From CAZDDI01 sp964504195 (GTDB lineage Bacteria; Chloroflexota; Anaerolineae; B4-G1; SLSP01): DNA of 64,000 nt. The position numbers and the translations under genes are program-made. This document shows positions 48,502 through 57,700 of this stretch, piece after piece; position 1 is the first letter of the stretch, and each line of letters starts with the position of its first letter. A model generated the notes under the pieces. It was given only the letters and a program-made list of their open reading frames with translations, made no database searches and was not told the origin of the DNA. The stretch lies in assembly GCA_964504195.1 (NCBI GenBank), contig CAZDDI010000001.1, forward strand, positions 124,001 through 188,000, in the 5' to 3' direction.

Positions 48502-51500
48502 TCAAGATATTGGAAGAGCCGAACATCCAATACGAAAACCAAGATCAACGCTACGCAGAAACGGGTCAAGGTTATGACGATACACAGTGCGTGCAAATCT
48601 CCAAGAATAGCTGAACGATCCGCCACGTAACACACGGAGATGCCAAGAATCTGCATTTTCTCGACTATTGTCAATCTGGTAAGGGTAATTCTCATATGAA
48701 CTACTCGTCCACTCCCAAACATTCCCTGCCATATCTGTGCAACCGTAGGGACTATCTCCGGTAAAACTATATTTTCCCACCGATACTGTCATGTGAATGC
48801 CGGATTCTTTCGTGTTACACCTCGTCATGTCAAATTGGTTACCCCAAGGATATTGACGTTTAGGGTATTGATGCCTATTGAGAGTATTATCCTTGACCCA
48901 ATATCGCGAAAAATTTATCAGGCTCTTTCTCCTAATCTCTGTAGTTCTGGCACTCAATTCCCTATTATCTGTCTCATCCCAAGACGCAGCCTTCTCCCAC
49001 TCTGCCTCGGTCAACAGCCTCATCCCGGCCCAGGCCGCATAATTCCGAGCATCATACCAGTTCACGTTTACTACAGGATGCTCCGCCTTATCTGCCGGAC
49101 TATCGAAGGGCTGCTTGATGTCCTCAGCATAGCACGCGTACTCGGCATTGGTCACAGGGTATTTGCCGATGTAGTAGGCGTCCAGGTACACTTCGTGGGC
49201 TTCTTGGCCTTCCCCCATAACGAACTTTCCGGCGGGGACGTAGCACTCATACTTGAGGTGCGCCCGCCATTCCCCATCGGGCCGTAGATGCTCCAGCGCG
49301 GCAATCGCCGCCACGCGCACCTGGGGGTAGTCGTCCGCCAACATCCCGATCTGGTCGTCCACAAAGGCGTCGCCCAACTGGCCCAGCGCGATCACGGCGG
49401 CGGCTCGCGTGCGGAAGTTCTCACTGCGCAAGCCCTCGCGGGCAATGTCGTCCACATCCACGCCGCCTTGCCGCGCCCGTTGCGCCCAGTATGCAGCCTC
49501 AAAACCTGCCGCCAGCGCGGAGCGGAGGAGTAACTCCAGCGCTTCAGGAGAGAGGCGGCGCAGATCAGCGCGCCGCTCGTGGAGCAGGCGCAGGGCTGCC
49601 GGTTCCACCAGTTTACCCAGCCCGCGCCAGCTCTCCAATTCACGCTGCAGCAGCTCGCGAGCCAGTTTGGCTTGCAGCTCGGTCTCGCCAATCCAGGTAG
49701 CAATCTCTACCGCCATGTGGTCATGAGCTGGCTCGTAGAGCGTTCGCTCGCCCAACTGGAAACTGCGCAACAGCCGTAGGTTCACCAGCGCCGCGCGGGT
49801 AGTCCGCAGGCAGGCTACCGCGTCCGCGGCGCGCGGGTCGAAATCCGCCTCCGCCAGGCCGGCCAGCAAGTCAGTCTCATCCAATGCAGCTTTGGTCTTT
49901 TGCCCCGTCACCAACACCTTGAGCAACGCCACCGCCATCGCCCGGTCGCCGCCTTGCTCGGGGACTCGATCCAACGCACGGGTGACGTATTCGGCCAGGA
50001 TACGACCCGCGCCGCCCAACTGCCGGTACAGGGCCAGCGTAAGCGTGAGGGCCGGCGGCTCCCAGGTCTTCGCCGTTTGCGCGGTAGGCGGCTGATGTCC
50101 AGCCTCGACCAACGCCTGGCGGTAGAGGCGATCCATCACAATCTGCAAGGCCGGCGGCGGCACGGCGCCATCGGCTTCAGCCAAAGACCAGTGCGCGCCA
50201 TTCTCCACATCGGGCAACGCTACGCGCCCCAGCAACACTTCGGTCAGTTGCGGCTCGAGGGTGCAGCGGGTGCGCCGCGCCGGCTCCACCAGCGCCAGAT
50301 AAGCCGTATCGGCGACCAGCGCGGTCAAACGGTAAGAATCGCGCAATACGGTGGGGATGGGCGCGGCTTCGCCATCGTCCCAAGGGCGGCGGGCCTCATC
50401 CAGTTGCGGGAGGAAATCCTCACGCAGGGAGAGCACGAAGCGCACTTCGGGATGCTGCATGCCCAGGCAGGCGCGCAGCTCGCGCCAGAAGCGGCGGCGC
50501 GTCCAGGCGCTGGCGCGGAAGAATTCCTCGAACTGATCCAGGATGACGACCAGGCGGCCCGTCTCGCCCAGAACGGTCTGGAAGAAATCGCGCAGGGTCT
50601 CAGCCGCGCACGGTTCCCGATCCAGGGCGCGGCAAACGCCCTCGCGCACGGCCTGGAGCGGATCGCCCAGCGCGCGGATATAGGCATAGGTATAGCCTTC
50701 CTCCAGCAGCAGCGGCACAACCCCGGCCCGCAGCAGACTGGTTTTGCCCACGCCGGATTGCCCGAAGAGCGTGAGGAGCGGGTACGAGAGCGCCATGCGA
50801 TAGACCAGGGGCGCTTCCACCTCGCGCCCGCAGAAGATGTCGCGATCTTCGGGATCGAAGTAGTTGAGGAACTTATAGGGCAACTTACCCACCACCAAGC
50901 CAGGACGATAGCCGCTGTGCAGCGGGCGCTGCTGGCGCACCTGTTGCGCCAACGCGCGCAGGAAGGTCAGCGGCTCAGCGGGGATGATTTCGACGTTATC
51001 CACCTTCCAGTTGGCGATGGCTTGGGGCGAAGGCGTGGGCCAGACGATGTAGTTGCGCCGTTTGTGCTGCCCCAGTTTCTCGGTGGCGGCGTAGTAGAGG
51101 CGGCGCAGGCTATCGTCTTCGGGGTTCCAGCCGATGAAGAGCAGCGGACGCAGCGCGCACCAGCCGCGCACGGCCTGGAGTTTTTCGGAGAGGCGATTTT
51201 CCACGCGGATCTGGTCGCGCCGGGTGAGGATCAGCGATTCGGGCTGGGTTGCTATCCCCGCCAGGTGGATGAGGATGACCTCTTCCTTGCCGCCGGCGTA
51301 GGCGATTTCGCTCTCGCCTACCACCTGGAGGATGCGCCGCCCGGCCGCCTGCATGGCGCGCTCGAGCAGGCTATCGTAGCCATTGGTCACGACCGCATCG
51401 AAGCCCAGATCCACGAGCAGCTGGTGCAGCGGGCCGGGCACGGCGCAGGTCTCCACCTGCTCGCGCACGAAAGAGATCAGCCCGTGATGGTCGGCGGGTT

Positions 51501-51714
51501 CGCGGCTGAGGAAGGCTTCGGCAGCGAGCGCCCATTCCAGCCCGGGCGGCACCCAGAGATATTGGCGAGCCAGGGCTGCGGCGAGCTGCGGGCGCGCGGG
51601 CGGCCCGCTCCAATCGGCGGTGTCGTAGGCGACATCCGCGCCCAGGAAGAGCACGCTGCTGCCACGCGCTACGTTTTCGATCAGGTCAGTGGGGATGGGA
51701 TGGATTTTGGACAT
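48502..51714 (-). CDS. SIR2-like / nSTAND ATPase / HEAT / FGE-sulfatase fusion
   Basis: 1070 residues. (1) SIR2-like domain, about 15-260: VLFLGADVAY, VVTNGYDSLLE, LIHLAG and LLFIGWNPEDDSL. (2) nSTAND P-loop ATPase, about 290-560: CGREVEAPLVYR, Walker A GQSGVGKT at 318-325, Walker B VVILDQFEEFF with D393. (3) Helical and HEAT-like repeats, about 640-815 (ENFRTRAAAVIALGQLGD, YPQVRVAAIAALEHL). (4) FGE-sulfatase or C-type-lectin-like domain, about 825-1068 (YYIGKYPVTNAEY, MRLLTEAEWEKAA, GNVWEWTS, RVLRGGSF). STAND proteins sense infection and activate an attached effector. At the SIR2 site the residue before YD is Gly, where NAD-cleaving defence SIR2 proteins have Asn. The C-terminal FGE part (to about 49.1 kb) is AT-richer. 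It starts 29 bp inside the upstream gene, so it is coupled. Confidence 0.8.
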   Translation of the reverse strand: MSKIHPIPTDLIENVARGSSVLFLGADVAYDTADWSGPPARPQLAAALARQYLWVPPGLEWALAAEAFLSREPADHHGLISFVREQVETCAVPGPLHQLLVDLGFDAVVTNGYDSLLERAMQAAGRRILQVVGESEIAYAGGKEEVILIHLAGIATQPESLILTRRDQIRVENRLSEKLQAVRGWCALRPLLFIGWNPEDDSLRRLYYAATEKLGQHKRRNYIVWPTPSPQAIANWKVDNVEIIPAEPLTFLRALAQQVRQQRPLHSGYRPGLVVGKLPYKFLNYFDPEDRDIFCGREVEAPLVYRMALSYPLLTLFGQSGVGKTSLLRAGVVPLLLEEGYTYAYIRALGDPLQAVREGVCRALDREPCAAETLRDFFQTVLGETGRLVVILDQFEEFFRASAWTRRRFWRELRACLGMQHPEVRFVLSLREDFLPQLDEARRPWDDGEAAPIPTVLRDSYRLTALVADTAYLALVEPARRTRCTLEPQLTEVLLGRVALPDVENGAHWSLAEADGAVPPPALQIVMDRLYRQALVEAGHQPPTAQTAKTWEPPALTLTLALYRQLGGAGRILAEYVTRALDRVPEQGGDRAMAVALLKVLVTGQKTKAALDETDLLAGLAEADFDPRAADAVACLRTTRAALVNLRLLRSFQLGERTLYEPAHDHMAVEIATWIGETELQAKLARELLQRELESWRGLGKLVEPAALRLLHERRADLRRLSPEALELLLRSALAAGFEAAYWAQRARQGGVDVDDIAREGLRSENFRTRAAAVIALGQLGDAFVDDQIGMLADDYPQVRVAAIAALEHLRPDGEWRAHLKYECYVPAGKFVMGEGQEAHEVYLDAYYIGKYPVTNAEYACYAEDIKQPFDSPADKAEHPVVNVNWYDARNYAAWAGMRLLTEAEWEKAASWDETDNRELSARTTEIRRKSLINFSRYWVKDNTLNRHQYPKRQYPWGNQFDMTRCNTKESGIHMTVSVGKYSFTGDSPYGCTDMAGNVWEWTSSSYENYPYQIDNSRENADSWHLRVLRGGSFSYSWRFARTVYRHNLDPFLRSVDLGFRIGCSALPIS

Positions 51715-54712
51715 GGTTTACCCTCTGTAATAGTCCCAATGCAAATAAATCTTCCAACTCAGGAATAGCGACGCCTTGTTCAAGCCATTCCATTGGAAGC
51801 TGACGAACGGGTTGTCCCTCAACCCAAACTTGCCAAGCTGCCGGGCGCACGCTGCCATCAACCAACACATAGTCTGCGACCAGATATGTTGCATTCTGTC
51901 TCTGTTTGGGTAACGGAACTCGAAGTGTTGCACGTTCACCATCACAAGCCAGATCATAAGTCCAAATCAGCTCACCCGTCAATTGGCACAAACGCAAACG
52001 AACAGCAGCACCTTCAGGCCCATTGTAATCCACAATAATTTCATCTTTTTCAACAACAAGTGATTTAATCAGTGGAGTCCAACGCACCGTGAATGTAGTG
52101 CATAAACCATTCTCGCAGCATAACGTAACTTCGTTTTCTTGATCTAAACAAACACGCCTCAAAACATCAAGCGCATCCAGAAGTATATCACCTTGGTGAT
52201 TAGTCTCGCCGCTCCAGACATCTAAAGCTCCAACACGCATGATAATCCGGTTCTGGGGTGCTGAGAATATATGCAATGCTGTATGGTGTAAGTGGTCGTG
52301 ATCTACTTGTTGAATGCCCTGGTATTTCACGCCCCATTGGCCCTGCGAATCCTGAAAAGGGTGTTTTTGGTAAAGACGATAGCCGTAAAGTTGCGGGCAA
52401 ACAGTGATTTCGAGCGTTTCGTTGATCTGCGGAAAAACTAGCAAAGACGATATAGCATCAGGGACGATCCGCCATAAACCCGGAGTGTCTTCCCATGGCT
52501 CGCGATGTGTTTTCGGCTGCAATCTAATCCTAGTTTTATCGGTAAGTTGTTGTGTATCATGGTCCCACAGCAAACACTGAGATGAAGTTACTTGTAATAG
52601 TATCTGTGCGAATTCGGAGTATACATCACGCTCACGCCAATCGCTTAAGCTCACGTTAGGAAGTAAGGAAAGGCTGTGTTCACCCACGAGCTCTTCATTC
52701 TGATAAAAGCGAAAAAGATACTTACCAGGAAGATTCGCTGTCAACGAGGTTACTACGTCCCAAACTTCCGGGGCAACACTAAAGAAATGAGCCGTATCCA
52801 TTGAAACAAGATATTGTTTAAGGTCAACCCGTCCCACAAATCCTTCCTCGGCGTAGACATCCATAACCATTGAACTCTGCTCTAAATCAACCGTACAATA
52901 AAAATGCAATACAAAATCATGGAAATCTAAGCATTGGTGCGGTTTGAGGGACAAATACGGATGTAACAAGAGTCGTTCAGTCCACATTTGAAATTCGCGT
53001 CGGCGCAAAAAGGCCCAATGAGTAGTTCCTACACGCAAATCAAAAGGATGATTTATATCGGCCCATGTCACACGATAAACATGATACTGACCATACATCT
53101 GCGGCAAAGATTCAATTGATACACTTTGACTAGCTTGTGGGATCTTATCGTCTTGCACGAACAGTACATATTCACGATCTCCAAAATTTGCTAACCCACG
53201 ACCTTTTACCTCGGCGCGAGTTGCAGCCGAAAACAAGTAGCATGATTCTGGTGTAAACTCATGATCGAGAACGATTACATCGCTCACGCCCACGCTAACT
53301 TTGAAGGGGAGATCAAAGCACATCAGAGTAATTACCAAATCACCATGTAGATGAAACCGCCGTACACCATCCTCACGCAAACTGTCTTCGTGTAGATAGC
53401 CATTGCTTCCCCATACCTTTATCGGAGCATGAGGTTGTTCGGGATAATAAAGCATTAGACGAGTAATAGCAATTCGAAAGCCAGGGCAAGCCGTATTGGC
53501 ATTTTCTAATTGGAGGGCTATTTGCCAATCTGCGCCAGAGGATTCTGGACATAATTGCCCATCAATGATTAGCTTTTGACCTGTCGGTGCTTCACCCACC
53601 CAAATGTATTGTGTAGATTTTGCAGAACAGATATAGGGAATAGCTTCGAGCGAACGTCGCCCAATCAACACCTTAAAAGGTTGAGAATTTTTGTAGGCTA
53701 CAAAGCGCCCGTTCCATAATGATATTACTCTTGCATTATCCCATTCATTTAGTATTTCCAATGTGAGCCTGGGATGTGGTACAACGCGGTAGTCTCTAGT
53801 TTGACCTGCATTTTCGACTGTATATAACCCATAAGGTAATGTTGAAAATCTTTGTAGTACCTGACTCACTTGCTCTGGATCGGGTTTGTTCCAAGGTGTA
53901 ACAACAAAGCCTTGATATAATGTGTTCAAGACACGTCGAAACTGCACTGGAGTAACATGATTTTGGATCTCACGGAGCAGATTAACTAATGAACGCTCAT
54001 CGCGAAGCAAACGTAGGTTAGAGGGGTCGAAATCTGGTCCTAGTCCTAGCACTAACTCCTGGCGATATTTCTGGAACTGAGTTGTCTCTAAATACAGGTT
54101 GTTTTCAAGCGCATAATCTAATGTTCTACTTAGCATTTGACAGTCGTGCGTAAGTGTTGGCAAGACTTTATCCAATACTATGAAGCGCTTGTTTGCTTCT
54201 GAACGATACTTTTCAACCAGTGAAAATGTTAACTTCTCGCTTGCATGGTATGTATAGTACCATTTGAAAAAATCAACGAACTGGTTACGCGCTTCTGTGA
54301 CCCATGTTTGAGCCTGGTTCATTTCTTCTAATAGAGTCCCGACTATTCTACGCCCTCGTCCATCAGTGCTGCAATATAGCCCCTCTTCTTGATAAGCCGG
54401 CCATAGCAAATTGTCAACAATTTGGCTACGCCTATCCAGGCTCTTGAGACCGAGCACTTGCTCAAAATCGGGCCAGAATACGTTATCGTCAATATATTTG
54501 TAGCGGCGCACAAAATCCATCGTAAATGCTAGGAAAACCAGTCTCGCACAAGAAAGTTTCTCTTCTGATGTCCAGCAGCTGAAAACTATATGCTTTGCCT
54601 TTTCGAGCAGTGTTTCATACTCCACTGCGTCGAATTCAATTAAAGACAAGCGCCCCGCAATATCTCGACGTTGTTGTATCTCAATGCATATATCATCGCC
54701 AGTGAAGGCCAT
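51686..54712 (-). CDS. Large partner protein of the DpdJ-like helicase, unknown family
   Basis: 1008 residues. The start is ATG at 54712, overlapping the TGA of the helicase gene (TGATG). No family recognised. The first 250 residues are helical (CARLVFLAFTMDFVRRYKY, DFFKWYYTYH). The rest looks beta-rich, with many short strands and Trp/Tyr, as in stacked immunoglobulin- or beta-sandwich-like domains. No nuclease or ATPase motif was seen. In Druantia and some DISARM-like loci a DUF1998 helicase is paired with a large protein of unknown function, and the tight coupling here suggests the same kind of complex. Noticeably AT-richer than the following gene. Confidence 0.55.
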   Translation of the reverse strand: MAFTGDDICIEIQQRRDIAGRLSLIEFDAVEYETLLEKAKHIVFSCWTSEEKLSCARLVFLAFTMDFVRRYKYIDDNVFWPDFEQVLGLKSLDRRSQIVDNLLWPAYQEEGLYCSTDGRGRRIVGTLLEEMNQAQTWVTEARNQFVDFFKWYYTYHASEKLTFSLVEKYRSEANKRFIVLDKVLPTLTHDCQMLSRTLDYALENNLYLETTQFQKYRQELVLGLGPDFDPSNLRLLRDERSLVNLLREIQNHVTPVQFRRVLNTLYQGFVVTPWNKPDPEQVSQVLQRFSTLPYGLYTVENAGQTRDYRVVPHPRLTLEILNEWDNARVISLWNGRFVAYKNSQPFKVLIGRRSLEAIPYICSAKSTQYIWVGEAPTGQKLIIDGQLCPESSGADWQIALQLENANTACPGFRIAITRLMLYYPEQPHAPIKVWGSNGYLHEDSLREDGVRRFHLHGDLVITLMCFDLPFKVSVGVSDVIVLDHEFTPESCYLFSAATRAEVKGRGLANFGDREYVLFVQDDKIPQASQSVSIESLPQMYGQYHVYRVTWADINHPFDLRVGTTHWAFLRRREFQMWTERLLLHPYLSLKPHQCLDFHDFVLHFYCTVDLEQSSMVMDVYAEEGFVGRVDLKQYLVSMDTAHFFSVAPEVWDVVTSLTANLPGKYLFRFYQNEELVGEHSLSLLPNVSLSDWRERDVYSEFAQILLQVTSSQCLLWDHDTQQLTDKTRIRLQPKTHREPWEDTPGLWRIVPDAISSLLVFPQINETLEITVCPQLYGYRLYQKHPFQDSQGQWGVKYQGIQQVDHDHLHHTALHIFSAPQNRIIMRVGALDVWSGETNHQGDILLDALDVLRRVCLDQENEVTLCCENGLCTTFTVRWTPLIKSLVVEKDEIIVDYNGPEGAAVRLRLCQLTGELIWTYDLACDGERATLRVPLPKQRQNATYLVADYVLVDGSVRPAAWQVWVEGQPVRQLPMEWLEQGVAIPELEDLFALGLLQRVNHVQNPSHPH

Positions 54713-57700
54713 CACTTGCTCCCGGATTCCACAAACTCATAGAAAGCGAAGCCCAATGCAGCACATAAGTCTCGGTTATAACGACTGCATGTGTAAGGTA
54801 GCAACAACTGGCTTTGGTCCTGACGCGCTGTATCGAGTAATTCGCCTGTCATTTGCCAGATTGCTATCCAATTTGTGCGCAGAAGATACAGACACCCAGA
54901 GCCACCCACAATACGATCTACCAAAGCTAGATCGTATTCGTGGCGATCATTAGGATAAATATAGCCACGCAACTGGTTTTTATTTACCCCAGTGAAGCGC
55001 GGCATCGCATTGATGAGGGCGTGTTTTACCGTATGAATGATCAGGTAACGTGTAAACCGACGGCGGTCAAACTCGCGAATGCGACAGTGTTCACATGCAA
55101 CATCTTGACATTCCCGATTAGGAACTACGCCTCGGACTACATCACACCACATACGTCGTGGGTCAGGCTTTCGGCCTTTTTCCCATTCCAGCAATGCTGC
55201 CAGCGGCCGGGTCATTTCACTAGATTCTGCATCCGTATCCTCTTCCCCGCCCGCAGCAGCAGCATGGCTCTGACAAATATCTTCATACCCTCGAATAAAA
55301 TCTTGCGCCAATGAATGTGTGTTCAAGAAGGCGTCCATTGCGCCTGATAATTGCAATAACGCCGCGTGAGTTTCGTACATATTTGCAAGATATTTATTGG
55401 GTTCGGGAAAAACAACATCAGGGAAAATCATTGACTCTTGATCTGGGTAAGAAAAGTAGCGACGATACTTTTCCCGCGCTAGAGCGATAATACTAACACG
55501 GCTAAACTGCCAAGTCCCAAGAGTAACATTTAGCACAGGCGCATAAGTTTCGCGTGGAGTGATGTATTCGTGAACGACCGAACGATGAGTGGGGATATTC
55601 GTAACATGAACTTTGTGATAAGTTCCCGCATCTTTACACGATTTACAGTTAAAACGTGCCTGATGCCAACCTTCTACAACGTAGTTTTTACGAAAATGCG
55701 ATTCAGGGAAATACAAAAAGCCTTTTGCTTTGCTCGCCGCCGTGTTATCGTTCCATCCGGCTGTATCTAGTTGACCAAGGATAGCTGTCGAGAGCTCATA
55801 ATGAGCATGGTAATTGAGTTCAGTTCCACAAGCGCGACATTGCCATTTCAAGCGTGGTAATGCTGTAAACCGAAAGTAATCGTTATGCCGGTCGTAACGT
55901 CCAATTTTGGTGACAGCTTCCATAAAAGGCGTATTATCGCGGCGGTGTGAGGCTTTAGCTATACAGGTAGGACTTATACATACTTTTGGTACTGGCGGCA
56001 GATAAACATTCCCGCATCCACCGCAAACGTATACTTCAGTCAACTGGCGCATTTCACCACCACAGATTGTGCAATGTTCATCACCTGCGCGCTTATCACT
56101 ATATGTGGCTCCGCATTTTGGACAATAGAAGCGATAAGGATGGAATTTTACCGAAAGATCCTGCGGTGTGACAAAATCAACCTCAATGGGCACATCCAGA
56201 GGGTCTTGTGGAAAAGGGCTGCTTAAAGCAGCCGTTCCGAACATACGCGAGAAGTAAACCGCTGCATCACTAGCAGCCGGATCACGCCCAAAAAAGCGTT
56301 TAAGGTCTCGTTCTGCCATCATATCACGAGATTTGATAGCCTCTATACGAAAAGTGACACTACCTTGTGAGGCAAAACCACCCACCGGGCGAGATGTAAT
56401 GGCTTGACTACGGGCAAGTGTATCGCGTAATTCATCTTCTCCTTTTTCGCGTATAAGATAAACTCCTACTTGTGGGCCAGCACTGCGCATATCTGGGACT
56501 AGATCCCGATCCTTTGTGTCTTGACCAGAAAGATAGTCTGTTTCAGCTATATCAGATTTGCTGCCGTAAATGCGCTCATGCAATCGGCATATCTTCTCTG
56601 ACCACCACACTTGGAGTTCTGCTAGAGAAATTACAGTGGGTTGTACATCTGGGATGACTGCTGACTCACGCATAATCCATGCTTGCAGTTTTGTAATCAC
56701 ACTAGGAGTCAAAATGATTTCAAAAGTAGCTTTCGCAAAAGTTTGCCAATCACTCCCTAAACCAATAGGAGTTCCATCAACTGTAACCCGAAACTTCTTC
56801 AAATCTATTGCCTGCAAGTCAGACTTGTTACTATCATCACCCCAATACCAGGCTAAATAATCCAACAAGCGCGCGTACAAATGCGAGCATAATACATCCT
56901 GGTTCGAGATAATAATAGGCGCGTCTTCAAAGTCATCCGTAGTTGGATGGGCATAATGTTCAAAGTGTCGCAGGAAGTAGAAATCTAAAGGGCTAGTTGG
57001 GCTGATTACAGTCAAAGCCAGAGAATCACGTCGGCGTCCGCCGCGCCCCACCCGCTGCGTATATTCGTTTACTGAAAAGGGCGCGGTGTTGTTCACTACA
57101 GTTGTGACATCTCCAATATCAATACCTAGTTCTAGCGTTTTTGTCGCTGCCATAACGTCAATCGGCCAGGCGGCTCCTTGTTCTTCAGAAACTGTCAACT
57201 GCCGGACTGCTGAAAAACGATTCACAGCTTTAATTCTTTCTTCTTTTTCCAGCCCTCCACGATGCCAGCCGACCTCAAGTGGCGGTTCATAAACCACGCC
57301 AAGATCTTGCGCGTGACGATACCAACGATCCACCGCTCGGGCAATGTCAGCCTCAGCTTTGGTGAGTGTGGCGCTTTGCGTGCTGCCAGTAGCAGCCAAA
57401 GCAGCTACCAATTTGGGGAGTATTTGACCAACATAAGGTGAATAGTAACGCGATTCCTGGTCACGCAAAAAGCGGACGATATCATCAGTATCTTGACGAA
57501 AGTTAGCGAAAATCAATGTTTTTCTGAAATGCGGATCACGAATAAGATGCGCCAAAGTATCCACTATGTTCAACGTGGAAGTTACGGTTTTCTGAAATCG
57601 CTGATTATCAATGCGAGCAGGCGCAACTACATAGTGATGGCGATAACGAGCTGGTGTTGCTTCATAATCAATATAAGGACGTTCTTCGTCTGTAATCGAA

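Noticed and set aside
49900..51768. Long plus-strand open frame of 622 codons antisense to the SIR2-nSTAND gene
   Set aside because: It mirrors a GC-rich coding strand, lacks a ribosome site and recognisable domains, and the minus-strand protein has clear motifs throughout.
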